A stretch of DNA of 61,730 bases. Origin: a virus. Both the position numbers and the translations under genes were made by a program. Positions 54,619-61,587 of the stretch are shown one piece after another. The stretch is from positions 1 to 61,730 of the IMG/VR virus record IMGVR_UViG_3300042465_001781; one strand, 5' to 3'. Position 1 is the first letter of the stretch. Each line of letters starts with the position of its first letter. The notes under the pieces were generated by a model. The model worked only from the letters and a program-made list of their open reading frames with translations. It was not told the origin of the DNA and did not search any database.

Positions 54619-56404
54619 AATTAAGGGGTAGCTCCAACCCCCATGAGGGTCGGATTCGCATACAGAGCTCGACGTATTCCTTCCCTGTTTCAGCTTCAGC
54701 GATTGGAACTAGGGAGCCCACGGCATCATGCACCGTTATAACGACACGGTACTTGCGGTCCACGGCAAGCATCTGCTCACCAATGATAATCCGGGCTAAC
54801 GCTTGGCACACGTTCTCAATTACCTTGCCGCCATATATCCGATTAGGTATAACAGCGCGGCCTTTCTTGGTGTCGTATACAAGCTCGTTCTTGCCGTTGT
54901 CGTCTTGGTGCTTACGCAAGTTGGGGTACTTCAAGTACAGCCCGTTCGGCAGGAGGATGCCCTTGCGTCCCTCGATCTTGAGTACTCCGTTGCGCCCGAG
55001 CGTGGTGCTCTGGTTGTCCATGATGGCATCCAAAATCTTACCGGCTTCTCTCCACAGCGCCGTGATCTTGGGGTAAGTTCTCCGGTATACGTCGATGATG
55101 TTCTGAGCTTCATCTAGCGTAATAGTCACACCGAAGTTCTTCAGTTGGGTCATAAACTTGACAGCACCCATGCCATAACCGCACCCAAGAATCGTGGTCT
55201 TACCCACGAAGCGTTCACGGGTGTCAGCCTTGGTGATTGTCCGGCCATAGATAGCCGAAGCCATGATGCAGTACACATCCTCGTCACGATCAAAAGCGGC
55301 GACCAAATCTTCCTGCCCAGCCAGCCATGCCAGCGTACGGGCTTCAATCTGAGAAGAGTCCGAGTCCATGAAAACGTAGCCAGTCGGCGCAAGGATGGCG
55401 TGCTTCAGGGGCGAAGTGCGGGGCAGATTCTGTAGGTTGAGCTTGTCATCACCACCCCAACGGCCTGTGTGGGCAGCGTAATAACGAAGGGGAACTGGCA
55501 TGGGTCCACGATCAGCAATCCCAAGGAACCTCGCAGTCCGTGTCTCTTCCAGCGTAGACTTAACACCCAGTCGAGCAGCCACAATCGCCTGTACGATCAC
55601 GTTCTCGTGCTCCAATAACGCCTTGAAGCCCTCGTCATTCTTAGCGAAGGCATAAGTACCCTTGCCCGTAGTCGGACTGATCTTCATCGGCGGCTCTACG
55701 CCAAGAGACAGAAGCACGCTGGCGAGTTTGGGGTTGCTCATCAGATCGTCCTTGTCAATGAGCATCTTGCTCATCAGCATTTCTTTCTTCTCCCTAACAA
55801 TTGTTAGATGGTCGGTGAGCACCCGCTTGTCCAACTGCAACACTGGCTCGGTGAACATACGCACAGTCAGGTCGATGAGACGCAACTCCACGCCGGGGAA
55901 CCCCTCGCTCATGTGCCCGAACAACTTCCACGTCATAGCTACATCGTTCTTGCAGTAGCCGCCGTAGTCGGCAAGTTCTTCAGGGGTGAAGGTGTCTCTG
56001 AAGTAGTTGATGTACTGCTTGACCTGCTCACCCTTAACGCCCACACCGTAGTGCTCGGCAAGCACAGCCAAGCTGCCGCCGACCTCAGTGCCATGCAGCG
56101 CACGTCCCATCGACAGTGTGTCCAGCCAGCCCTTCGGCTTGATACCAAAATGGTGGCTCAGGATGAACCCATCGAACACGGCGTTGTGCGCCAGTGCAAG
56201 TGACTCGCTCCAATCAAATTGCTTCAGGAACGCAGCAGTCTCGATCATGGAACCACTGAACCACTGAGGCTCATCATTCTCTATCTGTACTGCAACACCG
56301 ATAACTTCAAAGCGGGGGTCACGTACGTACTCTTCTGTCGTCTGCTTGGCAAAGCCAAGGTCACCGCCGTAGGCAGTCTCAAAGTCAATCGTAATAATCT
56401 TCAT
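54581..56404 (-). CDS. Family A DNA polymerase with 3'-5' exonuclease (607 aa)
   Basis: The exonuclease part has D7-F8-E9 (TIDFET), HNAVFD and YCKNDVAMTW. Polymerase motif A is DSDSSQIEARTLAWLAG, motif B KTTILGCGYGMG, and motif C TVHDAVG, where the usual HDE or HDS is HDA. It is short like other phage Pol A enzymes and has no 5'-3' exonuclease. A palindrome (55795-55806) lies inside the gene. It replicates the phage genome. Confidence 0.95.
   Translation of the reverse strand: MKIITIDFETAYGGDLGFAKQTTEEYVRDPRFEVIGVAVQIENDEPQWFSGSMIETAAFLKQFDWSESLALAHNAVFDGFILSHHFGIKPKGWLDTLSMGRALHGTEVGGSLAVLAEHYGVGVKGEQVKQYINYFRDTFTPEELADYGGYCKNDVAMTWKLFGHMSEGFPGVELRLIDLTVRMFTEPVLQLDKRVLTDHLTIVREKKEMLMSKMLIDKDDLMSNPKLASVLLSLGVEPPMKISPTTGKGTYAFAKNDEGFKALLEHENVIVQAIVAARLGVKSTLEETRTARFLGIADRGPMPVPLRYYAAHTGRWGGDDKLNLQNLPRTSPLKHAILAPTGYVFMDSDSSQIEARTLAWLAGQEDLVAAFDRDEDVYCIMASAIYGRTITKADTRERFVGKTTILGCGYGMGAVKFMTQLKNFGVTITLDEAQNIIDVYRRTYPKITALWREAGKILDAIMDNQSTTLGRNGVLKIEGRKGILLPNGLYLKYPNLRKHQDDNGKNELVYDTKKGRAVIPNRIYGGKVIENVCQALARIIIGEQMLAVDRKYRVVITVHDAVGSLVPIAEAETGKEYVELCMRIRPSWGLELPLNCETGYGASYGDC
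55795..55806. promoter_or_regulatory. TAACA-NN-TGTTA palindrome inside the polymerase gene
   Basis: The core is TAACAATTGTTA. On the coding strand it encodes part of HLTIVREKKEM. It is far from any start codon, so its use is unclear. Confidence 0.5.
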
Positions 56405-56850
56405 TTGAAAAAGCTCTTCAAGTAGTCGCTCGGGAAATTTTGCTGAACGCCTATGCCGTTCATGCTGTTACTCGCGTACTGCTGCCCAAGTGCATTGTTT
56501 TGTTGATTTGCTCGTTCCATGTCCATCTTCAGTTGTTGTGTCTGAGTCCGGATAACGGCTTTTTGGCCGAGGACGCCCGCAATACTAGCGCCAGTGCCGC
56601 CGTATTGAACTTTCTCGTATTCGTGCTCTGGCTCTTCCAGCAGCGAGTGCAGTATGGAATTGTTTATCTCGGCTCGGCGCACGTAGGCCACCCCCTCCGC
56701 CAGCAGCTTAAGTTCGTCCTCGGTCAAAACTTCTTTGACCCCCTCCCGCCAAAGAAAGTCCCACTTGTATGTATTCGCAAAGAACTCGGACGGGTTTGTT
56801 TTCATACGCCCCAGCAAAGCCGTCAGTGCGGCGCTTAAATCAAATGTCAT
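56401..56850 (-). CDS. Early protein before the polymerase gene (149 aa)
   Basis: MTFDLSAALTALLGRMKTNP leads into a charged helical part (EGVAYVRRAEINNSILHSLL) and a Gln/Asn-rich C-terminus (MERANQQNNALGQQYASNSM). It overlaps both neighbours by four bases. It may be a polymerase accessory protein by context only. Confidence 0.65.
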   Translation of the reverse strand: MTFDLSAALTALLGRMKTNPSEFFANTYKWDFLWREGVKEVLTEDELKLLAEGVAYVRRAEINNSILHSLLEEPEHEYEKVQYGGTGASIAGVLGQKAVIRTQTQQLKMDMERANQQNNALGQQYASNSMNGIGVQQNFPSDYLKSFFK

Positions 56851-57143
56851 TTCATGTTCTCCAATACAGCTTCTAAAACTTTTTGTGTGATCGGGTCATC
56901 AGAGACTACAAGTGCTCTACCACCAGCAGCTTCAATGTCCCGCATGTTCTTCTCCTGCAAGGCCGTCGGCACGCCCTTACCAGCCTTGGCTTCGATGGCT
57001 AGGAACTCACCGTTAACGCAGCATAGGAAGTCGGGCACTCCACTGTTACCGAACCCCGTGCCAATCGGCATCGCGTAGTACGCACCATGCTCTTTAAGAA
57101 TCTTCTTTATCTTCTCTTTGACCTTGCCCTCTGGTGTCATCAT
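56847..57143 (-). CDS. VRR-NUC domain nuclease (98 aa)
   Basis: GTGFGNSGVPDFLCCVNGEF with D38 and FLAIEAKAGKG with E51 and K53 form the VRR-NUC active-site pattern (GVPD...E-x-K). Stand-alone VRR-NUC proteins resolve branched DNA, for example Holliday junctions. The start codon lies within the -10 box of a strong promoter, an odd arrangement described under findings. Confidence 0.9.
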   Translation of the reverse strand: MMTPEGKVKEKIKKILKEHGAYYAMPIGTGFGNSGVPDFLCCVNGEFLAIEAKAGKGVPTALQEKNMRDIEAAGGRALVVSDDPITQKVLEAVLENMK

Positions 57144-57166
57144 AGCCTCTAATTGTACTTTGTCAA
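57139..57166 (-). promoter_or_regulatory. Leftward sigma70-type promoter overlapping the VRR-NUC start
   Basis: On the minus strand TTGACA (57161-57166) and TATGAT (57139-57144) are separated by 16 bases. The first ATG of the VRR-NUC gene is part of the -10 box. Confidence 0.7.
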
Positions 57167-57255
57167 TAGGTAAAGGTGGGGGTACTCGCTGCGTCTGTAC
57201 TTGCTACTCGGCCACAAGAATTACGCAGTTACAGCATCCGCTTTCCCCCCGAAAC

Positions 57256-57495
57256 TCATGGGTTCAATTCATCTACCGCGCCAAATTTGCCGCGAGGGTG
57301 CAGCATAAGGACTGCCTTAGTAGCACCAGCTACGACCAACTCCTCCGCAGTCCATCGTGTCTGGTTGAGCCGTGGGTAGCCCGGACCTACAAAGATCGAA
57401 TCGTTCCTGTAGTGGGGCACGTATGTGACTCCCCTAGCTTGGTAGACGTGGGTCTGGACAAGCGGCACTGCATCAGCATTTTTATGTTTGGTCAT
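57256..57495 (-). CDS. Small early protein (79 aa)
   Basis: It begins MTKHKNADAVPLVQTHVYQA with AAGGAG five bases before the ATG. The middle (GVTYVPHYRNDSIFVGPGYP) looks beta-rich. About 110 bases of leader and promoter follow it. No family assigned. Confidence 0.65.
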   Translation of the reverse strand: MTKHKNADAVPLVQTHVYQARGVTYVPHYRNDSIFVGPGYPRLNQTRWTAEELVVAGATKAVLMLHPRGKFGAVDELNP

Positions 57496-57504
57496 GTCAA
57501 CTCC

Positions 57505-58050
57505 TTAAACTTCTTTGCCGAACTCAAGGCGGTCGGCGACCAGCTTGGCGTACCCTGCGATATCAACCCAGCTATCAGCGTAGTCAGGGTCACCGTTCAC
57601 GATGCGGCCCAGCTTGTGGCAGATCATGTCGAGGGCTTCGGCTTGGTCAAGAGCAAACGACTTGTCGTGGCGAACAGCGTGTTCATGCAAAACGCGCTTG
57701 AGTTTCTGCGTGAGGGTAGCGTGGTCAATAAACTTGCCGTACTTGCTGCCTCGCTCGGCCAGTGTTGCGTCGATACCTTCAAGTGCCTTCGGTGCAGCGG
57801 TGCGGTCACGGCCTTGGGTAGCTTTGAACACCAACTCCTCCATCTCTGCCGTGGTCATTTTTGTCGCGGTATCAATAGATGTGTTGGAGCTAACAGTTGT
57901 TCCGGTTTTCCAATCGTCTTTCTTCATCTTCCCTTTGATCGTGCAGACGTAGGCATAAGACGCTTTGGTGGCCGCGCACACATCACGCAGGGTCGCGTTC
58001 GGGTTCTTGGCAATGTAGTTACGGACGGTTTGTGCTTTAGATTTTTTCAC
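57505..58050 (-). CDS. DUF6378-like protein with N-terminal HTH (181 aa)
   Basis: The N-terminus (VRNYIAKNPNATLRDVCAAT, KASYAYVCTIKGKM) looks like a helix-turn-helix. The C-terminal domain, from ERGSKYGKFIDHATLTQKLK to EALDMICHKLGRIVNGDPDY and DSWVDIAGYAKLV, matches the DUF6378 pattern common in phages. A near-palindrome TAACAGTTGTTC (57891-57902) lies inside. A DNA-binding regulator or nucleotide-handling role is possible. Confidence 0.75.
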   Translation of the reverse strand: MKKSKAQTVRNYIAKNPNATLRDVCAATKASYAYVCTIKGKMKKDDWKTGTTVSSNTSIDTATKMTTAEMEELVFKATQGRDRTAAPKALEGIDATLAERGSKYGKFIDHATLTQKLKRVLHEHAVRHDKSFALDQAEALDMICHKLGRIVNGDPDYADSWVDIAGYAKLVADRLEFGKEV

Positions 58051-58258
58051 TTGGGTTTCCTTGGTTGGTTATGTTGTTAACGTAGTCGGCAAGAATTTCT
58101 CTGATCTTGGCTTGCTTCGAGTGAGGGTGGTGCTTAGCCAAATAGTCCAGCACCTCCTTCGGTAGTCGCAAGCTCACGCATACAAGAGTAGGCTTCTTGC
58201 TAGGGCCTCTTCCTTTGCGCTTCTTCTCTGGCTTCAAAAACTCAATCCCTGTTGTCAT
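58037..58258 (-). CDS. Ribbon-helix-helix or BrnA-like small protein (73 aa)
   Basis: A basic N-terminus (KPEKKRKGRGPSKKPT) is followed by a strand and two helices (LVCVSLRLPKEVLDYLAKHH, SKQAKIREILADYV), the layout of ribbon-helix-helix DNA-binding proteins. It is a second candidate for a phage regulator. It overlaps both neighbours. Confidence 0.65.
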   Translation of the reverse strand: MTTGIEFLKPEKKRKGRGPSKKPTLVCVSLRLPKEVLDYLAKHHPHSKQAKIREILADYVNNITNQGNPSEKI

Positions 58259-58572
58259 GTCTGCTCCTTTTTAACTTTGTTGTAGATGGTGAACGTCTTT
58301 GGTTTCATGGCAATCACGGCTGCGGTTTTGCTGGAAATGCCAAGGGTTCCGTAGTGTGGGTCTGTCTCGCGCTTCTTCTCAACGGCTTTAGACGCGGCCT
58401 CACTGCGCTTGTAGTCACCGGGCGGCAGCAGGGGCTTGCCACCACGGCGCTCTTTCTCTTCTTCGGTGAAGCGCATGTATTCAAACGCATTGGCTAGGGG
58501 CTTGGGGGCGAGGTCTTTCAAAACAAAACATCCTTTGATGGGGTCATAACGGGACAGGGTGGCTAGTGTCAT
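58255..58572 (-). CDS. Early protein of unknown function (105 aa)
   Basis: The start MTLATLSRYDPIKGCFVLKD has GGAG seven bases upstream, better than a start 32 codons earlier. LAPKPLANAFEYMRFTEEEK and GTLGISSKTAAVIAMKPKTF suggest a small mixed fold with basic C-terminus. Function unknown. Confidence 0.65.
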   Translation of the reverse strand: MTLATLSRYDPIKGCFVLKDLAPKPLANAFEYMRFTEEEKERRGGKPLLPPGDYKRSEAASKAVEKKRETDPHYGTLGISSKTAAVIAMKPKTFTIYNKVKKEQT

Positions 58573-58750
58573 TTGCTTTCTCCTTGGCTGCGCGGTTTTT
58601 GTTGGAGCCGCCGTGCGTCTTGCTCGGTACGATTGACTCCTCGGTTGTAAACGTGTGTTCATTGGCACACTTCCTTCGGCGCTGTACAGAGCCGCCGTTG
58701 TTCTTTGTCTGCTCGACTGTTGTCCATGTGTTACAGGTTGGGCACTTCAT
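58544..58750 (-). CDS. Zinc-ribbon protein, NrdR-like N-terminus (68 aa)
   Basis: MKCPTCNTWTTVEQTKNNGG and VQRRRKCANEHTFTTEE resemble the zinc ribbon of NrdR (CPxC...RRRxC...FTT-x-E), with one ligand position occupied by His. The ATP-cone of true NrdR is absent. A small DNA- or RNA-binding protein is likely. Confidence 0.65.
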   Translation of the reverse strand: MKCPTCNTWTTVEQTKNNGGSVQRRRKCANEHTFTTEESIVPSKTHGGSNKNRAAKEKANDTSHPVPL

Positions 58751-59114
58751 ATCGTTTCTTAGGCAGGGGACACCAGTGTGTGAAGAAGCTAGTATCGGCT
58801 TGCAGGACGCTGTACTGGGCTACGCCTCCGATGGACAGCAGTTGCAGCTTGACACTACGCGGCGTGTCCTTGTCGATGGGCATCCAGTAAGTGTCCGTTG
58901 ATACCGCCACAGCGTGGTTGGTGCTGATGGTGTGAGTAGGTGCAGTCTCTCCCGCTGTCACGCATTTGCCGCCCGCGTTTGGCGTACTTACCGGCTCGGT
59001 AGGAAATCCGTAAAAAGCCTGTGAACCGGCTGCAACTGGTGGTGTGCATGTGTGAATCGTGGTCATGTCACCCGTGCGTTTGCCGCACCTTGGGCAGAAG
59101 TTATTGTCGCTCAT
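58731..59114 (-). CDS. Early protein with zinc-ribbon start (127 aa)
   Basis: The start MSDNNFCPRCGKRTGDMTTI has GGAG eight bases upstream. CPRCGKR with IHTC gives a half zinc ribbon. The C-terminal part has aromatic strands (STDTYWMPIDKDTPRSVKLQ, FFTHWCPLP) as in small phage proteins of the DUF551 kind. Function unknown. Confidence 0.65.
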   Translation of the reverse strand: MSDNNFCPRCGKRTGDMTTIHTCTPPVAAGSQAFYGFPTEPVSTPNAGGKCVTAGETAPTHTISTNHAVAVSTDTYWMPIDKDTPRSVKLQLLSIGGVAQYSVLQADTSFFTHWCPLPKKRYEVPNL

Positions 59115-59479
59115 GTGTTCTTCTCCGGTCTTTGTTCGTAACAATTCATCCCCATAAAGTCATCGGGGTGGAACAGCAGCTTGGGCATCGTTTGGCACTC
59201 GCCCTGTAGCATCCCGTCTTTTCTTGGCTCATGCTTCACGCGAACAAGGTGCTTGCAGGTATTGCAGTTAGCCTCGCTCTCGTCAAAATTGCGCTTGGAC
59301 TTCTTAAAGAAGGGCAGTGCAGTCGGGTGGCACACGTATGTACCGTTGACCTGTGGTACACATGGCCCCAAGAAGATGGACTCTTCACGCGACACCTTCA
59401 GACCTGTGTACTGGCAGGTGTACAACCCTTCAGCATCTGGCTCGTTGAGTATCGGCTTGCCGTTCGGCGCTCGCATCAT
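59111..59479 (-). CDS. Early protein with cysteine pairs (122 aa)
   Basis: The start MMRAPNGKPILNEPDAEGLY was chosen because AAGGAG lies shortly upstream and its ATG overlaps the upstream stop. Cysteine motifs include CQYTG, NCNTCKHLVRV and a late GECQTMP, suggesting metal binding. Function unknown. Confidence 0.65.
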   Translation of the reverse strand: MMRAPNGKPILNEPDAEGLYTCQYTGLKVSREESIFLGPCVPQVNGTYVCHPTALPFFKKSKRNFDESEANCNTCKHLVRVKHEPRKDGMLQGECQTMPKLLFHPDDFMGMNCYEQRPEKNT

Positions 59480-59637
59480 TTCTTCTTCTCCTTGGGCCAT
59501 GTTTCCTCGACCTGTCCGCACATCCCCTCGGGTGTAAGCGATTTAATGCAGGGCTTCTCGCTGACCGCGCATATCAAGACGACTGCGTGCTTGGTGCGTA
59601 CTTTCTGGAAGTAAATACATTTCAGGCAAGGCTTCAT
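59476..59637 (-). CDS. Small cysteine-rich early protein (53 aa)
   Basis: MKPCLKCIYFQKVRTKHAVV opens with CxxC and has further cysteines at CAVSEKPC and MCGQ, a likely zinc-binding mini-fold. GGAG lies eight bases upstream of the ATG, and the ATG and TGA overlap both neighbours by ATGA. Function unknown. Confidence 0.65.
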   Translation of the reverse strand: MKPCLKCIYFQKVRTKHAVVLICAVSEKPCIKSLTPEGMCGQVEETWPKEKKK

Positions 59638-59840
59638 ATGATCTTCTCCCTGAGTTCTCTGTAGAAACGAGTTTTTTCATCTTCCACTTTCCAATACCGC
59701 TTGGGGATATCAAACGTACACGTAAACGCAGACCACCACAAACGCAGGGTGACAGTCCCCTTTGAGTCGTAGTTGGCAAACTCAACCCCAAAGCTGGGGG
59801 TGATACCAATGCGCCGATGGAAATTAAAGTGTGCTGTCAT
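59634..59840 (-). CDS. Small early protein (68 aa)
   Basis: MTAHFNFHRRIGITPSFGVE and VTLRLWWSAFTCTFDIPKRY look like a small beta-sandwich or barrel with many aromatic residues. Start and stop overlap neighbours by four bases each. No family known to me. Confidence 0.65.
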   Translation of the reverse strand: MTAHFNFHRRIGITPSFGVEFANYDSKGTVTLRLWWSAFTCTFDIPKRYWKVEDEKTRFYRELREKII

Positions 59841-60043
59841 GTGTTCTTCTCCTCAACCATCGCTTTGCTGATTGCCAAATCAATGTCTGAATCAAACTTA
59901 GCAAAGTGTTCCTCGGCTATTGTCTGTGCAAAGGCTTGCTTGATTGCAATCAGGGCATCAAGTCTGCGCCGTTTAAAGTTGGAATGTTCAAGGTTTTCCA
60001 GCGCCTCAAGCGCCAGCTTCAGTGCTTCTTGTTCTTTAGTCAT
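59837..60043 (-). CDS. Small helical early protein, MTKEQEALKL type (68 aa)
   Basis: The protein begins MTKEQEALKLALEALENLEH, a start found in many phage ORFs of this size. Its first codons and leader are duplicated at the next gene upstream as an exact 35-base repeat (60013-60047 and 60642-60676). It is helical and acidic. Function unknown. Confidence 0.65.
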   Translation of the reverse strand: MTKEQEALKLALEALENLEHSNFKRRRLDALIAIKQAFAQTIAEEHFAKFDSDIDLAISKAMVEEKNT

Positions 60044-60047
60044 GCTT
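60013..60047. repeat. 35-base direct repeat, copy 1
   Basis: Identical to 60642-60676. It covers the start codon and first ten or so codons (MTKEQEALKL) of the 68-aa gene. Recombination between the copies would delete 629 bp in frame. Confidence 0.9.
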
Positions 60048-60672
60048 GTCCTTCGGCTTTTATGGCTCGGTCAATTGCCTCATCCAAGTTTGGGCCGCGA
60101 ATGTCTCGCAGACCCATGTGCCAGTAATGATTGCCACCCATGTCCAGCGACATTGCACGGGCCATACCCTTGATGTGTTGATAGCGGGCAGCATCCTTCT
60201 GCTCTGGCTGTGCCAAGGCGGCTTTAAGCAACCCATCGACGGCCCTGCACAGGTTGTAAAGCTGCTCCGGTAGACGTGCGCCAAATACTTCTAGGCCGCC
60301 TTCCGGTGTTGCATACCCTAATTTTGTCAGCGTTGCCTTGAGTCGTTCAAGCAGATCGACAGTGATTCCGTTATCGTCAGGCTGCACAGGTGCTGGCTGC
60401 GCTGCGGGTGGGGTGGCGGCCTGAGATTGGTAATGCTCGTAGGCTCGGCCAAGTTCTGCGCGGATGTAGTCTTGCCACCACTCCACATTTCCGCCGCCGT
60501 AGTCGTTCAATAGACCAGCGTCATATTCATCAAGGGCCACCGACTCCTGCACTGGCTGTGCCAAGGCTCGGTCAATGATCGAAATCATTTTTCCTGCGCT
60601 GACAGGTCGGTCAGCGGGGCGCTCTGCAATCCAGTCACGCACCAGCTTCAGTGCTTCTTGTTCTTTAGTCAT
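60040..60672 (-). CDS. Early protein of unknown function (210 aa)
   Basis: MTKEQEALKLVRDWIAERPA shares its first residues with the next gene. A Gln/Ala/Pro linker (SQAATPPAAQPAPVQPDD) separates it from a C-terminal domain DAARYQHIKGMARAMSLDMG, HYWHMGLRDIRGPNLDEAID, a pattern common in phage proteins of unknown role. It ends AEGQA, whose codons supply the next ribosome site. Confidence 0.65.
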   Translation of the reverse strand: MTKEQEALKLVRDWIAERPADRPVSAGKMISIIDRALAQPVQESVALDEYDAGLLNDYGGGNVEWWQDYIRAELGRAYEHYQSQAATPPAAQPAPVQPDDNGITVDLLERLKATLTKLGYATPEGGLEVFGARLPEQLYNLCRAVDGLLKAALAQPEQKDAARYQHIKGMARAMSLDMGGNHYWHMGLRDIRGPNLDEAIDRAIKAEGQA

Positions 60673-60676
60673 GCTT
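60642..60676. repeat. 35-base direct repeat, copy 2
   Basis: Identical to 60013-60047, covering the start of the 210-aa gene. The two genes share the N-terminal peptide because of this repeat. Confidence 0.9.
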
Positions 60677-60855
60677 CACTTCCCCCAAAACATATGAAAC
60701 GGAAAATCTCGCTCGGTGTAGTCACGCTTTTCAAGACTAGGTGCATACTCCCATGCGTAAAAATCTGACATGTGTAACCCTTTGTTGCTTGGTTGATATA
60801 ACACTCGGCGGTAACCAAGAAAATTCATAAAGTGCCACCAAATCCAATAGGTCAT
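60676..60855 (-). CDS. Small aromatic early protein (59 aa)
   Basis: MTYWIWWHFMNFLGYRRVLY is extremely rich in Trp, Tyr and Phe and could lie on or in a membrane. The C-terminal half is charged (YAPSLEKRDYTERDFPFHMF). The start cassette GGGGACAAGCATGA is the same as at 304-318. Function unknown. Confidence 0.6.
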   Translation of the reverse strand: MTYWIWWHFMNFLGYRRVLYQPSNKGLHMSDFYAWEYAPSLEKRDYTERDFPFHMFWGK

Positions 60856-61205
60856 GCTTGTCCCCTTGCTCGGATGGCAGCTTCAATACCCGCGCTTGCC
60901 GCTTGCTCGCCTTCCCATCGGCCAACAATTTGCGGCGCGGGGTTCTTACTGACGATTGGACGGCTTGGTCCGTAATCTGCCGCCACCCTTGCACACGCCT
61001 CGTTCTCAAAGGCCACCATCTTCTTGCACATCAGCGTCCATGAGGTATTGGCTCGGGCGTTGGCGGCTTCTGTGGCTGCTTCTTCGACAAGGGCGGCGAA
61101 GGCTTCAAGCCACGCCATTGTTTCGTGATTGAGACAATACGGCTCGCTAAGATTGGCTTTAGGGTCGGCCTCCCGCGCCATGTGGATGATGTCTTCTTTG
61201 TTCAT
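60852..61205 (-). CDS. Early protein of unknown function (117 aa)
   Basis: The start MNKEDIIHMAREADPKANLS was chosen at the ATGA overlap with the upstream stop. It is helical (MAWLEAFAALVEEAATEAAN) and ends AAIRARGQA, like the end of the 210-aa protein. It is similar in style to phage proteins that begin MN-x-E-D-I...ARE. Function unknown. Confidence 0.65.
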   Translation of the reverse strand: MNKEDIIHMAREADPKANLSEPYCLNHETMAWLEAFAALVEEAATEAANARANTSWTLMCKKMVAFENEACARVAADYGPSRPIVSKNPAPQIVGRWEGEQAASAGIEAAIRARGQA

Positions 61206-61217
61206 GCGTCCACCCAC
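61201..61217. repeat. 17-base start cassette repeat, copy 1
   Basis: TTCATGCGTCCACCCAC is repeated exactly at 61407-61423. In both places it encodes WVDA, the stop and the next start codon of two successive genes. Confidence 0.85.
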
Positions 61218-61411
61218 TTCTGTTCAATCGAGCACCATGTGACATGGGAACACCATGTGAGGCAATACCCACCTACAACATCGTCAAGCTGCCCCGCAAG
61301 GCGATAGTAGTTGCCGTCTTTAAACGCCATCAGTTGCTCGTCGTGGTCTAGCTCAACAGTAACTCGGCGGCGGCGCTTCAATGTGGCGATTTCGTCTTTG
61401 ATAACTTTCAT
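61202..61411 (-). CDS. Small early protein ending KWVDA (69 aa)
   Basis: MKVIKDEIATLKRRRRVTVE is basic at first, then has strand segments (QLMAFKDGNYYRLAGQLDD) and a Cys/Trp-rich end (LTWCSHVTWCSIEQKWVDA). The WVDA end is shared with the gene upstream. Function unknown. Confidence 0.6.
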   Translation of the reverse strand: MKVIKDEIATLKRRRRVTVELDHDEQLMAFKDGNYYRLAGQLDDVVGGYCLTWCSHVTWCSIEQKWVDA

Positions 61412-61423
61412 GCGTCCACCCAC
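61407..61423. repeat. 17-base start cassette repeat, copy 2
   Basis: Identical to 61201-61217; it covers the end of the 59-aa gene and the start of the 69-aa gene. Confidence 0.85.
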
Positions 61424-61587
61424 ACCCAGCCAAGCACCAGACGCACACCCATGCGGTGAATCCAGCGCGGTTTCTTCGGTAGGTTAAAAAGAATCCAGCC
61501 ATCATCGGCCTCGTCACCCATGCGGTAGCCGCCAACAGGCGGGGGCGGGGTGCGTATCTTGAGACTTCCTGTGTCGTATGTGTTCAT
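61408..61587 (-). CDS. Small early protein ending VWVDA (59 aa)
   Basis: MNTYDTGSLKIRTPPPPVGG is followed by DDGWILFNLPKKPRWIHRMG and a hydrophobic end (VRLVLGWVWVDA). GGAG precedes the ATG, and both ends overlap neighbours by ATGA. Function unknown. Confidence 0.6.
   Translation of the reverse strand: MNTYDTGSLKIRTPPPPVGGYRMGDEADDGWILFNLPKKPRWIHRMGVRLVLGWVWVDA

Noticed and set aside
54803-56203. Plus-strand frames opposite the polymerase gene
   Set aside because: These mirror the codon structure of the true minus-strand polymerase gene; no ribosome sites and no operon context.
57118-58080. 320-codon plus-strand frame opposite small early genes
   Set aside because: The minus strand here has four genes with good ribosome sites and overlaps; the plus frame is Cys/Val/Leu-rich shadow sequence.
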